From Acinetobacter puyangensis (lineage in GTDB: Bacteria > Pseudomonadota > Gammaproteobacteria > Pseudomonadales > Moraxellaceae), in contig NZ_OANT01000001.1 of NCBI RefSeq assembly GCF_900096995.1, positions 124,001 through 188,000 on the forward strand: a stretch of DNA of 64,000 bases, read 5' to 3'. The number at the start of each line of letters is the position of its first letter. Position 1 is the stretch's first letter. This document shows positions 56,103 to 64,000 of this stretch, piece after piece. The translations under genes and the position numbers were made by a program. A model generated the notes under the pieces. That model was not told the DNA's origin. It saw only the letters and a list, made by a program, of their open reading frames with translations, and did not search any database.

Positions 56103-57122
56103 TTAATTCGAAATGTTTATAGCTATCTTTCCAAAGTGGTTTCCACTTTGCAGATATCGAAGTGCTGCTGCTGTTTCAATTAGACTAAATTCTTTGTCAA
56201 TGATCGGATGAATATTGTTTATGAGTAAAAATTTGAGCATATTGTGAAAGTCTTCATAATTTCCCACCTCCATACCTCGAATAGTTGCATTTTTCCAAAG
56301 TAATGGGAAGGCATTTATTTTCATTTCAAATCCAGTCTGCAATCCTACAAGGCTAATATGTCCCTCTGTTCTTAGAGCAGCGATTGACTTGTTTATATTA
56401 TCGCCACCAACATTTTCAAAAACGAAATCAACACCCTGACCACAAGTGACGTCTAGAATTTTCTGATTCCAATCAGGTGTTGTACGGTAGTTGATTAGGT
56501 GGTCTGCACCAAGTGTTTGTGCCCGTTCTAGTTTTTCGTCACTTGAGGAGGTAATGATTACTTTGAGCCCCATTTTTTTTGCAAATTGCAGAGCGAAAAT
56601 GGAGGTTCCACCAGTACCATGCAGTAGAATGGTTTGTCCTCCATAGACTTTTCCATGCTCAAGTGCTTTCCATGCAGTGAGGCCAGCAATTGGTAGGGTG
56701 GAAGCTGCTTTAAGTGAGATTTCATCGGGAATATGAATCACTTGATCTTTTTTAAATGCACGGTACTCTGCAAGACAACCGGACACAACCCCAAGTCCAG
56801 ATCGTGTTTCCAAGGCAGTTTTTTCTGGTGTAAATCGTCCTTCTCTCCATTTTGGCATAAAAACAGTTGCGACACGATCACCGTTTTTGAAGTCATGGAC
56901 ATGTGTACCCACGTCAATAACTGTACCTGACCCGTCACTGATGGGGCAGTAAGGATAATGTATAGGGAGTTTTAAATCTCCTTGTATTACCAAAAGATCC
57001 AGATAATTAAGAGAGGCAAATTCCATTTTAACAAGGATTTGATCTGGTCCAATCTCGGGTATCGGGGTATGGATAAGATGTAAGTGATTTAACCCAATAT
57101 CTTGCATGACAATAGTTTTCAT
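56103..57122 (-). CDS. Zinc-type alcohol dehydrogenase / quinone oxidoreductase-like protein
   Basis: A 339-aa medium-chain dehydrogenase/reductase. GroES-like part with FASLNYLDLLVIQGD and CPISDGSGTVIDVG; cofactor part with LLHGTGGTSIFALQFAKKMGLKVIITSSSDEK, which suggests NADP(H). The Cys and His that bind the catalytic zinc in true alcohol dehydrogenases are not evident, so it is closer to quinone-oxidoreductase or enoyl-reductase types. It starts 10 bp after the fusion gene's stop (AGGA upstream), so the two make an operon, next to a divergent LysR gene. Confidence 0.82.
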   Translation of the reverse strand: MKTIVMQDIGLNHLHLIHTPIPEIGPDQILVKMEFASLNYLDLLVIQGDLKLPIHYPYCPISDGSGTVIDVGTHVHDFKNGDRVATVFMPKWREGRFTPEKTALETRSGLGVVSGCLAEYRAFKKDQVIHIPDEISLKAASTLPIAGLTAWKALEHGKVYGGQTILLHGTGGTSIFALQFAKKMGLKVIITSSSDEKLERAQTLGADHLINYRTTPDWNQKILDVTCGQGVDFVFENVGGDNINKSIAALRTEGHISLVGLQTGFEMKINAFPLLWKNATIRGMEVGNYEDFHNMLKFLLINNIHPIIDKEFSLIETAAALRYLQSGNHFGKIAINISN

Positions 57123-57132
57123 TTATTCAATC

Positions 57133-58884
57133 CTATTCAGCTTTATTGATTTCTTGTGAGCGATCGATCTTAAAATCGATTTTATTAAAGTCATCATTAT
57201 TGGGAATGGAAAACTCAAATGATTTCATTCTGGCCATTTGCATAACACCTGACTTCATTTTGAAATCAAGTACATGTCCACCGACCGTCTTATTTTCATC
57301 AATGAAATGCAAGTGAACACCGGGAACATTTAATCGAGACATGAAATCGGGCATTCGATAGCCGACAAGCGTTCCACGAACTGAATTTAAATCAAACGTA
57401 TTTTGACTTTGAATAACCTTAACCAATGGTTGATATGGTTTTTCTTGAGGTGGATTGCTTCTAGTTTTTACCACATCAAAGATTCCATCAATTCTAATGG
57501 CATAAATTTGATTTTTATTCATATGTTCTAGTACCCATTTGTCGAAGTTGTTCTTTGTAAGATTAGCTTTTAGCTGTACTGTTTTCTCTGGTTTGAAAAA
57601 AGTCACAAATGACTGTGGCGTTAGCATCTTATTTGTGACTGGATACGCTTTACCATCAGATTTAATTTGAAAAAAATCACCATCGAATGCAAGCATTTCA
57701 CCATCCATTTGGTCGAAAGCACCTAGACCAAAGTCGCCGTATTTTTTCACCTCGCCAAAATGCATCATGCCGTCGTATTGTCCAGTCAAAAATGCATCTA
57801 CAATTGAGATTTGGAAAATTTTATTTGAACGAGATGTTTCCTGCATTTTTTCCATAGTGTTGTTGGTTAATCCGGATATTTTTCCGATGTTGTAATGGCG
57901 TTGTAGGGCACTTTTTTGTTTGGAAAATAATTCAGCATATTGTGAGTTGAGAAAATAAAGGTTTCCATTTGCTAAAGTTGCAGTGGTAGGCAAATTCATA
58001 AACGGCGTATTGTTATGGCGTTGGATAATTTTGGCTGAATACCAGTTATCTTCACTTTCTAGAATTGAAATTTTGCTGCTGAGTTGACTGTGAGCCGTGC
58101 GATAAGACTGAATTGTTGCCAAAGTATTCTGGGAAATAAGTGTAAGACCATCAATTCCTTGGACAGGGCTATTGATTTCTATTTTATTCAAGGCATCTGG
58201 ATTATGGATTGGAATACGCCATAAGGTACCTTGGCGCCAGTTGGCAGCGATCAGAAAACCGTTTGGATGATATAGAATACCATTTAAATTGGGTTCAAGC
58301 CCTGAAGCTTGGCTGGTTTCTTGGGTGAATTTTGGCATGCTTATAAAAATGCTGGGTGTACCATTTAACGGAATTTTATAGATGACTGGTGCAAAGCTAT
58401 CTGTAACATATGCATTTCCTTCCTCATCAATTGTGAGATCATTTGCGAGATGATTTTCATATTTGGTTGCTAAATTGGTGAGCTCAATAACACGTTTGAG
58501 TTTGCCACTAGAAAGTTCAAATTCAACGACTCTAGCTAAATTTAAAGTGGTTTTTTCATCACTGCGCTTTGATATTCCATTATCGCCAACACAGACTAAA
58601 ACACGGTTGCGTTTGGTATCGATTTGAATCCCATGTGATGAAATTAAGCTTTTGTCATCAGCAAAGACTTGATAATTGCCTTCACGGTCAACTCGTCCGA
58701 GTTTACCTTTTTTCATTGAGCTTACAATAAAAGTATCGGTTGTGGCATCGTAGGCAATTCCTTCAGGATAAATTGCTTCATCAGCTTGAAAGTAAATATG
58801 ATCTCGTGCATAGACTGTTGTCGTCGTAACGAAATAGTTGACTAAAATAAACAACGCTATGAAAAAGTTATAAGAAGTGTTCAT
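57133..58884 (-). CDS. Exported fusion of an SMP-30-like beta-propeller and an alpha-acetolactate decarboxylase domain
   Basis: A 583-aa protein. The signal peptide runs to about VYA-RD (residue 26). Residues about 30-330 form a six-bladed propeller of the SMP-30/gluconolactonase type (EGIAYDATTDTFIVSSM, NDLTIDEEGNAYVTDSF, HPNGFLIAANW). Residues about 345-575 match acetolactate decarboxylase: ISIVDAFLTGQYDG, GDFGLGAFDQMDGEMLAFDG, YAIRIDGIFD, RGTLVGYRMPDF, then the zinc ligands GVHLHFIDENKTVGGHVLDF. That enzyme turns acetolactate into acetoin and is normally cytoplasmic and about 240 aa long. AAAGGAG precedes the ATG. The combination and the export signal are unusual; substrate and product are inference. 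Confidence 0.82.
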   Translation of the reverse strand: MNTSYNFFIALFILVNYFVTTTTVYARDHIYFQADEAIYPEGIAYDATTDTFIVSSMKKGKLGRVDREGNYQVFADDKSLISSHGIQIDTKRNRVLVCVGDNGISKRSDEKTTLNLARVVEFELSSGKLKRVIELTNLATKYENHLANDLTIDEEGNAYVTDSFAPVIYKIPLNGTPSIFISMPKFTQETSQASGLEPNLNGILYHPNGFLIAANWRQGTLWRIPIHNPDALNKIEINSPVQGIDGLTLISQNTLATIQSYRTAHSQLSSKISILESEDNWYSAKIIQRHNNTPFMNLPTTATLANGNLYFLNSQYAELFSKQKSALQRHYNIGKISGLTNNTMEKMQETSRSNKIFQISIVDAFLTGQYDGMMHFGEVKKYGDFGLGAFDQMDGEMLAFDGDFFQIKSDGKAYPVTNKMLTPQSFVTFFKPEKTVQLKANLTKNNFDKWVLEHMNKNQIYAIRIDGIFDVVKTRSNPPQEKPYQPLVKVIQSQNTFDLNSVRGTLVGYRMPDFMSRLNVPGVHLHFIDENKTVGGHVLDFKMKSGVMQMARMKSFEFSIPNNDDFNKIDFKIDRSQEINKAE

Positions 58885-59018
58885 GAGTTCTCCTTTAAGC
58901 TAATTGGATGAACAATGATCACTCTAAACAATTTTAGCTGTAGAGATAATATGCTATTTTATGGATTAACTATTGTGAATTTAGCAATAATCTGAATATT
59001 ATTGAGCGGTGAAGTATC

Positions 59019-59927
59019 TTGGATTTATTTGAGCAAATTAAAATTTTTAAAGCAATTGTCGATTTTGGGAGTTTTTCCGAAGCTTCTCGACAACTTGGAA
59101 TTTCTTTATCAGCAGTTTCGCGTCAGCTTGAAAATTTAGAGCAATACGTTGGTGTACCTTTACTTCGACGTACAACCCGAAAATTACATCTAACAGAGGT
59201 TGGCAGTATTTATTATCGGGAATCGATAAGAATTTTAAGAGACATAGACGGACTTCATCAGCAATTAAAAGAACATCAAGCTGAGCCACAGGGTCATTTA
59301 CGTATCACCGTCTCCAATCTTTTGGGACATTTAAAATTAACACCATTAATTCCTGATTTTTTAAGTTTATATCCAAAAATCCATTTAGAGATTAATTATT
59401 CTGATCGAATTGTGGATATTGTCGGTGAGGGATTTGATATTGCCATCAGATCGGGGACACTTGAGGATTCAACTTTGGTGGCCATGAAGCTTGGCAGTAA
59501 TAAGCATATTCTTTGTGCGTCCAAAGCGTATTGGGAGCGCAAAAGTCCACCAGAAAAGATTGCCGATTTTTTAACGCATAATATTATTTCATTTAAAGAG
59601 GGGTTAACAGAGGCGCCTTGGTTTTATCGAGAAGCAAATGGGCCATGGAAAAAAATAAAATTAAAAGGTGATATTAGCGTGAATCAAGGGTTGGAATATA
59701 AAGCGTTGGTTAGATCAGGGCTTGGTGTCGGATTGCTGCTTGAATGGATGATTGATGAGGAGCTAAAAACAGGTGAACTTGTGCCTGTACTGACTGAAAT
59801 TGAAGTTTCCTATTCGCAGGATATCGTGTCTGACATATTTGCAGTGTATTCAAAAGATCGTTTTGATTCACCAAAGTTAAAAGTATTCTTAGAGTTTATT
59901 AAACAGCGCATTAACCTTAATTTATAA
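59019..59927 (+). CDS. LysR-family transcriptional regulator
   Basis: A 302-aa regulator with the helix-turn-helix IKIFKAIVDFGSFSEASRQLGISLSAVSRQLENLE and RRTTRKLHLTEVG, then an effector-binding domain. The start is TTG at 59019, needed to include the whole DNA-binding domain; GGTGAAG lies upstream. It lies 134 bp from the divergent fusion gene and probably controls that operon. Confidence 0.86.
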   Translation: MDLFEQIKIFKAIVDFGSFSEASRQLGISLSAVSRQLENLEQYVGVPLLRRTTRKLHLTEVGSIYYRESIRILRDIDGLHQQLKEHQAEPQGHLRITVSNLLGHLKLTPLIPDFLSLYPKIHLEINYSDRIVDIVGEGFDIAIRSGTLEDSTLVAMKLGSNKHILCASKAYWERKSPPEKIADFLTHNIISFKEGLTEAPWFYREANGPWKKIKLKGDISVNQGLEYKALVRSGLGVGLLLEWMIDEELKTGELVPVLTEIEVSYSQDIVSDIFAVYSKDRFDSPKLKVFLEFIKQRINLNL

Positions 59928-59986
59928 ATATAAAATGGATACAACGGGTTGATGATGCGTATTACATCTTGCACATGTCATAAAAA

Positions 59987-60006
59987 ATTATTTCTTAAGA
60001 AATAAT
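59987..60006. repeat. Perfect 20-bp AT-rich palindrome
   Basis: ATTATTTCTT followed by its reverse complement AAGAAATAAT, 60 bp after the LysR stop. It may serve as a weak terminator or protein site. Confidence 0.4.
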
Positions 60007-60086
60007 GCGTAAACGTAATAATCTCAATCGGAATAAAATAGTATAAACTTCATGATAATAGAAGCCATTAAAAATAAAAAGAGTGC

Positions 60087-60110
60087 CGAATAGCACTCTT
60101 AAATAGAGCC
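60087..60110 (-). terminator. Terminator after the truncated flavohemoglobin gene
   Basis: On the minus strand AAGAGTGC, loop TATTCG, GCACTCTT and then TTTTATTTTT: a rho-independent terminator just after the shortened gene. Confidence 0.8.
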
Positions 60111-60118
60111 AGTACAGT

Positions 60119-60889
60119 TTAATGATAACTTAATGGTGCGGTAACTTGCACTGTATCTCCGACTTGGACATGATCAAGAAGAGCATTTGATACAGAGGGG
60201 ACATCTGCATCAACCAATTCACGTTTAACCTGAATATGATATTCAGCATTATCTTGAACCTGTTCAAAGCTAAACTGTTGTGGCTGTTCAATACCCTGAT
60301 CGGCAATAGCAACTTTTACCGAGATAAATGCGCCAGCTTGTGCCGGTGTAATCGCAAGCCCATCTGTTGGCACTAGGGTGAATGTGGTGTGCTCACCATC
60401 TTGTTGTTTAGCACTGATTTTAAACGCTCTCCAGCCAGACCAGCCACCTTTTTTGGTTGCAACTTCGTGATAAAGCGCTTTTTCACGATTAATCAGAATG
60501 TTGGCAAGCTGTCCGTAAGCCTGTTCCCATGCAGTGATGACATCATGATCCATCGGTAATTCCAGCACTTCACTGATTGAGTGCAATAAATTCGTACCGA
60601 CAATGGCATATTGATCGGGATGAATATCCAGTGAAACATGTTTAATGGCAATGCGATCTACGGCTTTTAACAACTTGCTTGGGTCCTCAATATTTTCTGC
60701 ATACGCTAAAACTGCCGCTGCCAATGCCCGTGGCTGACGACCCGTAGCTTGATGACTTAAATTAAATACATTTTTAAGTTCAGGGTGATTTCCCAACATA
60801 CGTTTATAGAAATAACTGGTCAGTGCCACCCCATTTTCACGCAGGACAGGGACAGTGGCTTTTACAGTTGCGATGGCTTGCTCATTCAT
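60119..60889 (-). CDS. Flavohemoglobin-like protein lacking the NAD domain
   Basis: The first 145 residues form a complete globin domain (Tyr in SYFYKRML, proximal His in IAIKHVSLDIHPDQY), as in the nitric oxide dioxygenase Hmp. A partial FAD-binding barrel follows, and the protein stops after VTAPLSYH at residue 256, where Hmp (about 400 aa) continues APLGDF and adds the NAD domain. The FAD motif RxYS reads QQFS, so flavin binding is probably lost. AAGGATCG precedes the ATG, and an NsrR box stands upstream. It may be a decaying hmp or a globin used without its reductase. Confidence 0.82.
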   Translation of the reverse strand: MNEQAIATVKATVPVLRENGVALTSYFYKRMLGNHPELKNVFNLSHQATGRQPRALAAAVLAYAENIEDPSKLLKAVDRIAIKHVSLDIHPDQYAIVGTNLLHSISEVLELPMDHDVITAWEQAYGQLANILINREKALYHEVATKKGGWSGWRAFKISAKQQDGEHTTFTLVPTDGLAITPAQAGAFISVKVAIADQGIEQPQQFSFEQVQDNAEYHIQVKRELVDADVPSVSNALLDHVQVGDTVQVTAPLSYH

Positions 60890-60920
60890 GGCTGGCGATC
60901 CTTGATTGTTGATTATCTAT

Positions 60921-60943
60921 AAGATGTATATAAAATACATCTT
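60921..60943. promoter_or_regulatory. NsrR binding site
   Basis: AAGATGTATAT-A-AAATACATCTT, an 11-1-11 inverted repeat with one mismatch between arms; it matches the NsrR consensus AAGATGCATTT-N-AAATGCATCTT closely. It lies 32 bp before the flavohemoglobin-like gene. Confidence 0.82.
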
Positions 60944-61124
60944 ATAAAATATATTTGCAATATATCTTTAATTTATACTGAGAATATTGTTTTAATATGT
61001 TGAAAAATATAATTTTATTTGTAAAGTAAAGATGAGTTTAAGGAAATATTAATCATGAAAAGAACATGTTAGACTTTTAACACATAAGCAAAAAAATAGT
61101 TTTAGAATAATTTTAGGATGAGAT

Positions 61125-61733
61125 ATGAGTAGAGCATTTAATCTTTTGGCATCGCTATTACCTCAAGCGAGTCAAGCCGAACTTGAGTTTTTAAAATATT
61201 CTTTTCAGCATTTACACAAAAAAGTGTGGTCGAAAGATCATTATTTATTTAGACAAGGGGAATCATGGCATCAACTTATTCTTATTGAAAAAGGGTTAAT
61301 CCGATGCTTCTATCTTGAAGATGGTCGGGACATTAATTTGCGCTTTTTATGTGGAGAGAGTATTGCCTTACCGTTTGCCAGCCTAGCCGATCATTTTATC
61401 AATCCACAAGCTGGGTTGATTGCCAGCGAATATATTCAGACGGTATCGGAGGTACATGGATATTGTATTCCATTGGAATTTTTACTTGATCAAGTAAAGT
61501 ATCCGATCTTGGATCGGCTCAGGATAGAAATTATTGCCAGACATTATATTGCGATAGAGCAACGCTTGCGTATGATTCAAAACCTCAGAGCGATTGAGAG
61601 ATATAAAAAGTTTCTGGCTTGGATGCCTGCCGATATTGTCCAGAATATGCCGAATCATCATATTGCTTCTTATCTAGGTATTGCACCAGAATCTTTAAGT
61701 CGACTTAAACAAAACTTTTATTACGAAAATTGA
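61125..61733 (+). CDS. Crp/Fnr-family transcriptional regulator
   Basis: A 202-aa protein: an N-terminal cyclic-nucleotide-binding-like barrel (HYLFRQGESWHQLILIEKGLIRCFYLEDGRDIN) and a C-terminal winged helix (HHIASYLGIAPESLSRLKQN). It has no N-terminal Cys cluster, so it does not sense oxygen like Fnr. GGATGAG precedes the ATG. The MAPEG gene follows 69 bp later on the same strand. Confidence 0.83.
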   Translation: MSRAFNLLASLLPQASQAELEFLKYSFQHLHKKVWSKDHYLFRQGESWHQLILIEKGLIRCFYLEDGRDINLRFLCGESIALPFASLADHFINPQAGLIASEYIQTVSEVHGYCIPLEFLLDQVKYPILDRLRIEIIARHYIAIEQRLRMIQNLRAIERYKKFLAWMPADIVQNMPNHHIASYLGIAPESLSRLKQNFYYEN

Positions 61734-61802
61734 CAAATATCAATGCGCCATGATGGCGTTAACCAGATAATTAAAAGCGATAGAATCTGGATAAAACAAA
61801 AC

Positions 61803-62225
61803 ATGGAACACGAAATATTAAAGCCATTTATGCTGATGATTTTTCTAACGATGGCGGTATGGTCATATATGTATGTCTTACGTTTGACGTATATGATCAA
61901 ACATAAGGTCCCTCCTCAAGCTTTGGCGACACCTGAACAGAAGTACAGTGTATTACCTGCCTACATCAATTATCCTGCTTACAATCTAAGCAATTTATTT
62001 GAACTACCCGTAATCTTTTATGGGCAATGCTTATTGGTTTTAATCTTGGATATTCAATCTGAAATGATCATGATATGTAGTTGGTTGTTTGTTATTTTTA
62101 GAATCATTCATAGTCTTGTGCATTGTAGCTATAATCAGGTGAAGCATCGCTTTTTAGCCTATGCTATATCTAGTATTGCCTTATGGATGATGTCTATTCT
62201 ATTGTTAAGTAAAATAATTCTTTAA
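61803..62225 (+). CDS. MAPEG-family membrane protein
   Basis: A 140-aa protein with four hydrophobic helices. The MAPEG pattern is visible in NYPAYNLSNLFELPVIFYGQCLLVL and in RIIHSLVHCSYNQVKHRF. Eukaryotic members are glutathione-dependent membrane enzymes; bacterial ones are mostly uncharacterised. I start at the ATG at 61803; an upstream in-frame ATG at 61743 lacks a binding site. Confidence 0.8.
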   Translation: MEHEILKPFMLMIFLTMAVWSYMYVLRLTYMIKHKVPPQALATPEQKYSVLPAYINYPAYNLSNLFELPVIFYGQCLLVLILDIQSEMIMICSWLFVIFRIIHSLVHCSYNQVKHRFLAYAISSIALWMMSILLLSKIIL

Positions 62226-62256
62226 AAAAATAAAGGCAATTTAGGACGGATTTTTG

Positions 62257-62427
62257 GTGAACAAAATGGCAGGGTTTAAATTTCTAAATCAATATGATGT
62301 GAATGTGCATCAATTTTATCCGAAGCGTGAACATGATTTGAAGATTCGCTTAATCCTTCTTAGCGCAATTGGTGTGCCGATCAAAAAAGCTTTTGAAAAG
62401 ATAGTCAGATTATTTTTAATAGTTTAG
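62257..62427 (+). CDS. Possible small protein (56 aa)
   Basis: A short frame from GTG 62257 (or ATG 62266), with AGGACGG upstream, encodes a basic protein containing FKFLNQYDVNVHQFYPKREH and SAIGVPIKKAFEKIVRLF. It has no signal peptide; the end is amphipathic. I do not recognise it; it may be a fragment of a larger gene. The rest of the 440-bp gap (62226-62665) is AT-rich and shows nothing I can name. Confidence 0.35.
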   Translation: MNKMAGFKFLNQYDVNVHQFYPKREHDLKIRLILLSAIGVPIKKAFEKIVRLFLIV

Positions 62428-62665
62428 GGCGATAATTTATCAATGTATTTCTATTAATTATGATGTTTATGCTAAATATTTATTGGTTTTTTCGCTACTA
62501 TTATAGTTAAATCAAATAAATAATTTTATAAAAATTTATAAATATAAGTAAGTTGAGTATATGGTTTGATTTTTAAGCCCTGTCAATAGTTGGCGATATG
62601 AATAGTCGAGGAAATAACAATATGAAAATATAGGAGTGGGATTATCAAGACAAAGGAAAGTCTAT

Positions 62666-63910
62666 ATGGAACGTGATACAAGCGAAGATCAAAAAACCTC
62701 ACCGATTACGGTGTTTCTCTGTTTCGTGGTGGCTGTCATTGAAGGATTGGATTTACAAGCCGCAGGTATAGCAGCGACTGGCATTAGAGAATATTTTTCA
62801 CTTACATCTGAACAATTGGGAATATTTTTTAGTGCAGGAATTTTAGGATTATTGCCAGGGACGTTATTGGGTGGACGTTATGCAGATAAAATTGGTCGTA
62901 AAAAAGTATTGATTATTGCTGTGGCAATATTTGCGGTATTTACGTTATTTACAGTTTGGGTCAATAGTTTCTCTACTTTATTATTGGTGCGCTTTTTGGC
63001 CGGTGTTGGTATGGGAGCAGCGTTGCCGAATTTAATTACCTTGGCATCAGAAGCGGCTACGCCTAAAAATAGAGGACGGGCAGTTGGATTAATGTATTGT
63101 GGTTTACCTGTAGGGGCATTGCTGTTGTCATTTTGGGCGGCATATGATCCCACAGGTAACTGGAAATCTATTTTTTATTTAGGCGGTATTGCGCCTTTAT
63201 TGGTGATTCCATTAATGATTTATTGGTTGCCAGAATCCAGAGAGTATCTACAGTCCATTAAAAATAAAGTACTACAAGTGAATGAACAAAGTGCCTTTAA
63301 GGTGATTCTACAAAGTCCATTTATTTTACGGACACTGTTGTTGTGGGTCAGTTATTTCTTTACCCTAATGGTGGTATATATCATGTTAAGCTGGCTGCCT
63401 ACACTCTTTATGGAATTAGGGTTTAGTCGCCAACAAGGTAGTATGGCACAAGTGTTTTTTATGATCGGTGCTTTCTTTGGGACCATTATTTTAGGCATGC
63501 TGATTGATCGCTGGAATAAAGTATTGGTGATTATTTTAATGTATATCGGGATTCTAGCGGGTTTACTCAGTTTAAATGCGGCAACCACATTATCACAAAT
63601 TTATATGGCAGCGGCATTAACAGGTACATTTACCATTGGTGGACAAGGTGTTTTATACACATTTGGTAGCTTGGTTTATCCTGCGCATTTAAGAGGAACT
63701 GGCGTTGGTACAGCTTCTGCCATTGGGCGAGTTGGGGCTATGCTTGGGCCGACAATTGCCGGTTTTATTGTGGCATCAGGTGCAGGCGCATCAGGCGTAT
63801 TTACCGCAGCTATACCCGGTATTGTCTTGTCTGCCATTATTATGGTGATTTTATCTAAAAAACTGGCTGTTACCCAACCTGTAGTTAAAATGGATAAACA
63901 AGTGGTCTGA
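62666..63910 (+). CDS. MFS transporter, aromatic acid:H+ symporter-like
   Basis: A 414-aa inner-membrane protein with 12 helices. The AAHS-type motifs are visible: VAVIEGLDLQAAGIAATGI in helix 1 with the conserved acidic residues, GGRYADKIGRKKVLI in loop 2-3, RFLAGVGMGAALPNLITLASE in helix 4 and the repeat IDRWNKV in loop 8-9. Such proteins take up aromatic acids in Acinetobacter; no catabolic genes are in the window. I start at ATG 62666, with AAAGGAAAG upstream, not at 62636. Confidence 0.86.
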   Translation: MERDTSEDQKTSPITVFLCFVVAVIEGLDLQAAGIAATGIREYFSLTSEQLGIFFSAGILGLLPGTLLGGRYADKIGRKKVLIIAVAIFAVFTLFTVWVNSFSTLLLVRFLAGVGMGAALPNLITLASEAATPKNRGRAVGLMYCGLPVGALLLSFWAAYDPTGNWKSIFYLGGIAPLLVIPLMIYWLPESREYLQSIKNKVLQVNEQSAFKVILQSPFILRTLLLWVSYFFTLMVVYIMLSWLPTLFMELGFSRQQGSMAQVFFMIGAFFGTIILGMLIDRWNKVLVIILMYIGILAGLLSLNAATTLSQIYMAAALTGTFTIGGQGVLYTFGSLVYPAHLRGTGVGTASAIGRVGAMLGPTIAGFIVASGAGASGVFTAAIPGIVLSAIIMVILSKKLAVTQPVVKMDKQVV

Positions 63911-63933
63911 TCATATTAAAACTATTTATCTAT

Positions 63934-63992
63934 GGGAGGCTGTCATGAAGGTTCATGTTCAGTTCCTCCCTTGTGATATATGGTGTGCTTAG
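63934..63992 (+). other. Hairpin with an embedded 15-codon frame after the MFS gene
   Basis: GGGAGG (63934-63939) pairs with CCTCCC (63965-63970), and CATGAA pairs with TTCATG inside. A 15-codon ORF (63945-63992) starts in the loop arm with GGGAGG as a strong ribosome binding site, so the hairpin would hide its own binding site. It may be a leader of the next gene beyond the window, or a 3' hairpin of the MFS transcript without a T run. Confidence 0.35.
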
Positions 63993-64000
63993 TCATTTAT

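Noticed and set aside
1..64000. tRNA, rRNA or tmRNA genes
   Set aside because: I looked for T-loop-like GGTTCGA stretches with flanking acceptor pairing and conserved rRNA blocks and found none that hold up.

Overview
The window looks like a chromosomal segment of a gammaproteobacterium of the genus Acinetobacter. The evidence is an Acr1-type fatty acyl-CoA reductase with the C-terminal sequence I know from Acinetobacter wax-ester metabolism, the gene order hom-dsbC-xerD, a dcw cluster that runs rsmH-ftsL-ftsI-murE-murF-mraY without mraZ, and moderately AT-rich DNA. I cannot name the species. I see no rRNA, tRNA or CRISPR array and no intact transposase gene.

Layout. 1-1500: 5' part of hom, and dsbC. 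1500-7570: an accessory island between dsbC and xerD. It holds a small lipoprotein, a large secreted RHS/YD-repeat polymorphic toxin gene broken by a frameshift at a run of eight G and by one amber codon, an intact candidate immunity gene, and a decayed second RHS tip carrying three hairpin repeats. 7570-11050: xerD and the ferrous iron operon feoA-feoB plus a Cys-rich partner. 11160-12280: a divergent MerR regulator/CDF metal transporter pair with a textbook 19-bp-spacer MerR promoter. 12470-21050: parts of an acetate-sensing system, namely a CrbR-like regulator, a CrbS-like transporter-kinase and DUF485-actP, interrupted by a DinB-like gene, an unknown gene and a 292-bp MITE-like element flanked by 45-bp direct repeats. 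21180-30250: acr1, an amidohydrolase, ettA, a hicA(broken)-hicB pair, a polysaccharide deacetylase, and an MFS/aldo-keto reductase/LysR group.

30370-37560 is the peptidoglycan/division cluster, packed head to tail and ending in a strong terminator; murF carries an in-frame 72-bp palindromic insertion. 37620-38760 is a small AT-rich patch of decaying secreted or lipoprotein genes, one with ATA where its start should be. 38770-46150: an HPP protein and a TetR operon with a perfect 24-bp operator, rlmA, a CorA-type transporter, a LOG protein, a Nudix hydrolase, comF and recG. 46360-48430: two tandem paralogous periplasmic binding-like proteins. 48520-56030: plsB, tesB, a dicarboxylate/glutamate symporter, a metal-dependent hydrolase, engB and nsrR.

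56100-63990 is accessory-like. A LysR gene diverges from a two-gene operon that encodes an exported fusion of an SMP-30-like propeller with an alpha-acetolactate decarboxylase domain, plus an alcohol dehydrogenase. Next comes a flavohemoglobin gene that has lost its NAD domain but keeps a near-perfect NsrR box, which links it to the nsrR gene 4 kb away. A Crp/Fnr regulator, a MAPEG protein and an MFS transporter complete the window.

The most noteworthy items are the broken RHS locus with its compensatory hairpin repeats, the propeller-acetolactate decarboxylase fusion, the truncated NsrR-controlled flavohemoglobin, the palindromic insertion inside the essential gene murF, and the frameshifted hicA.
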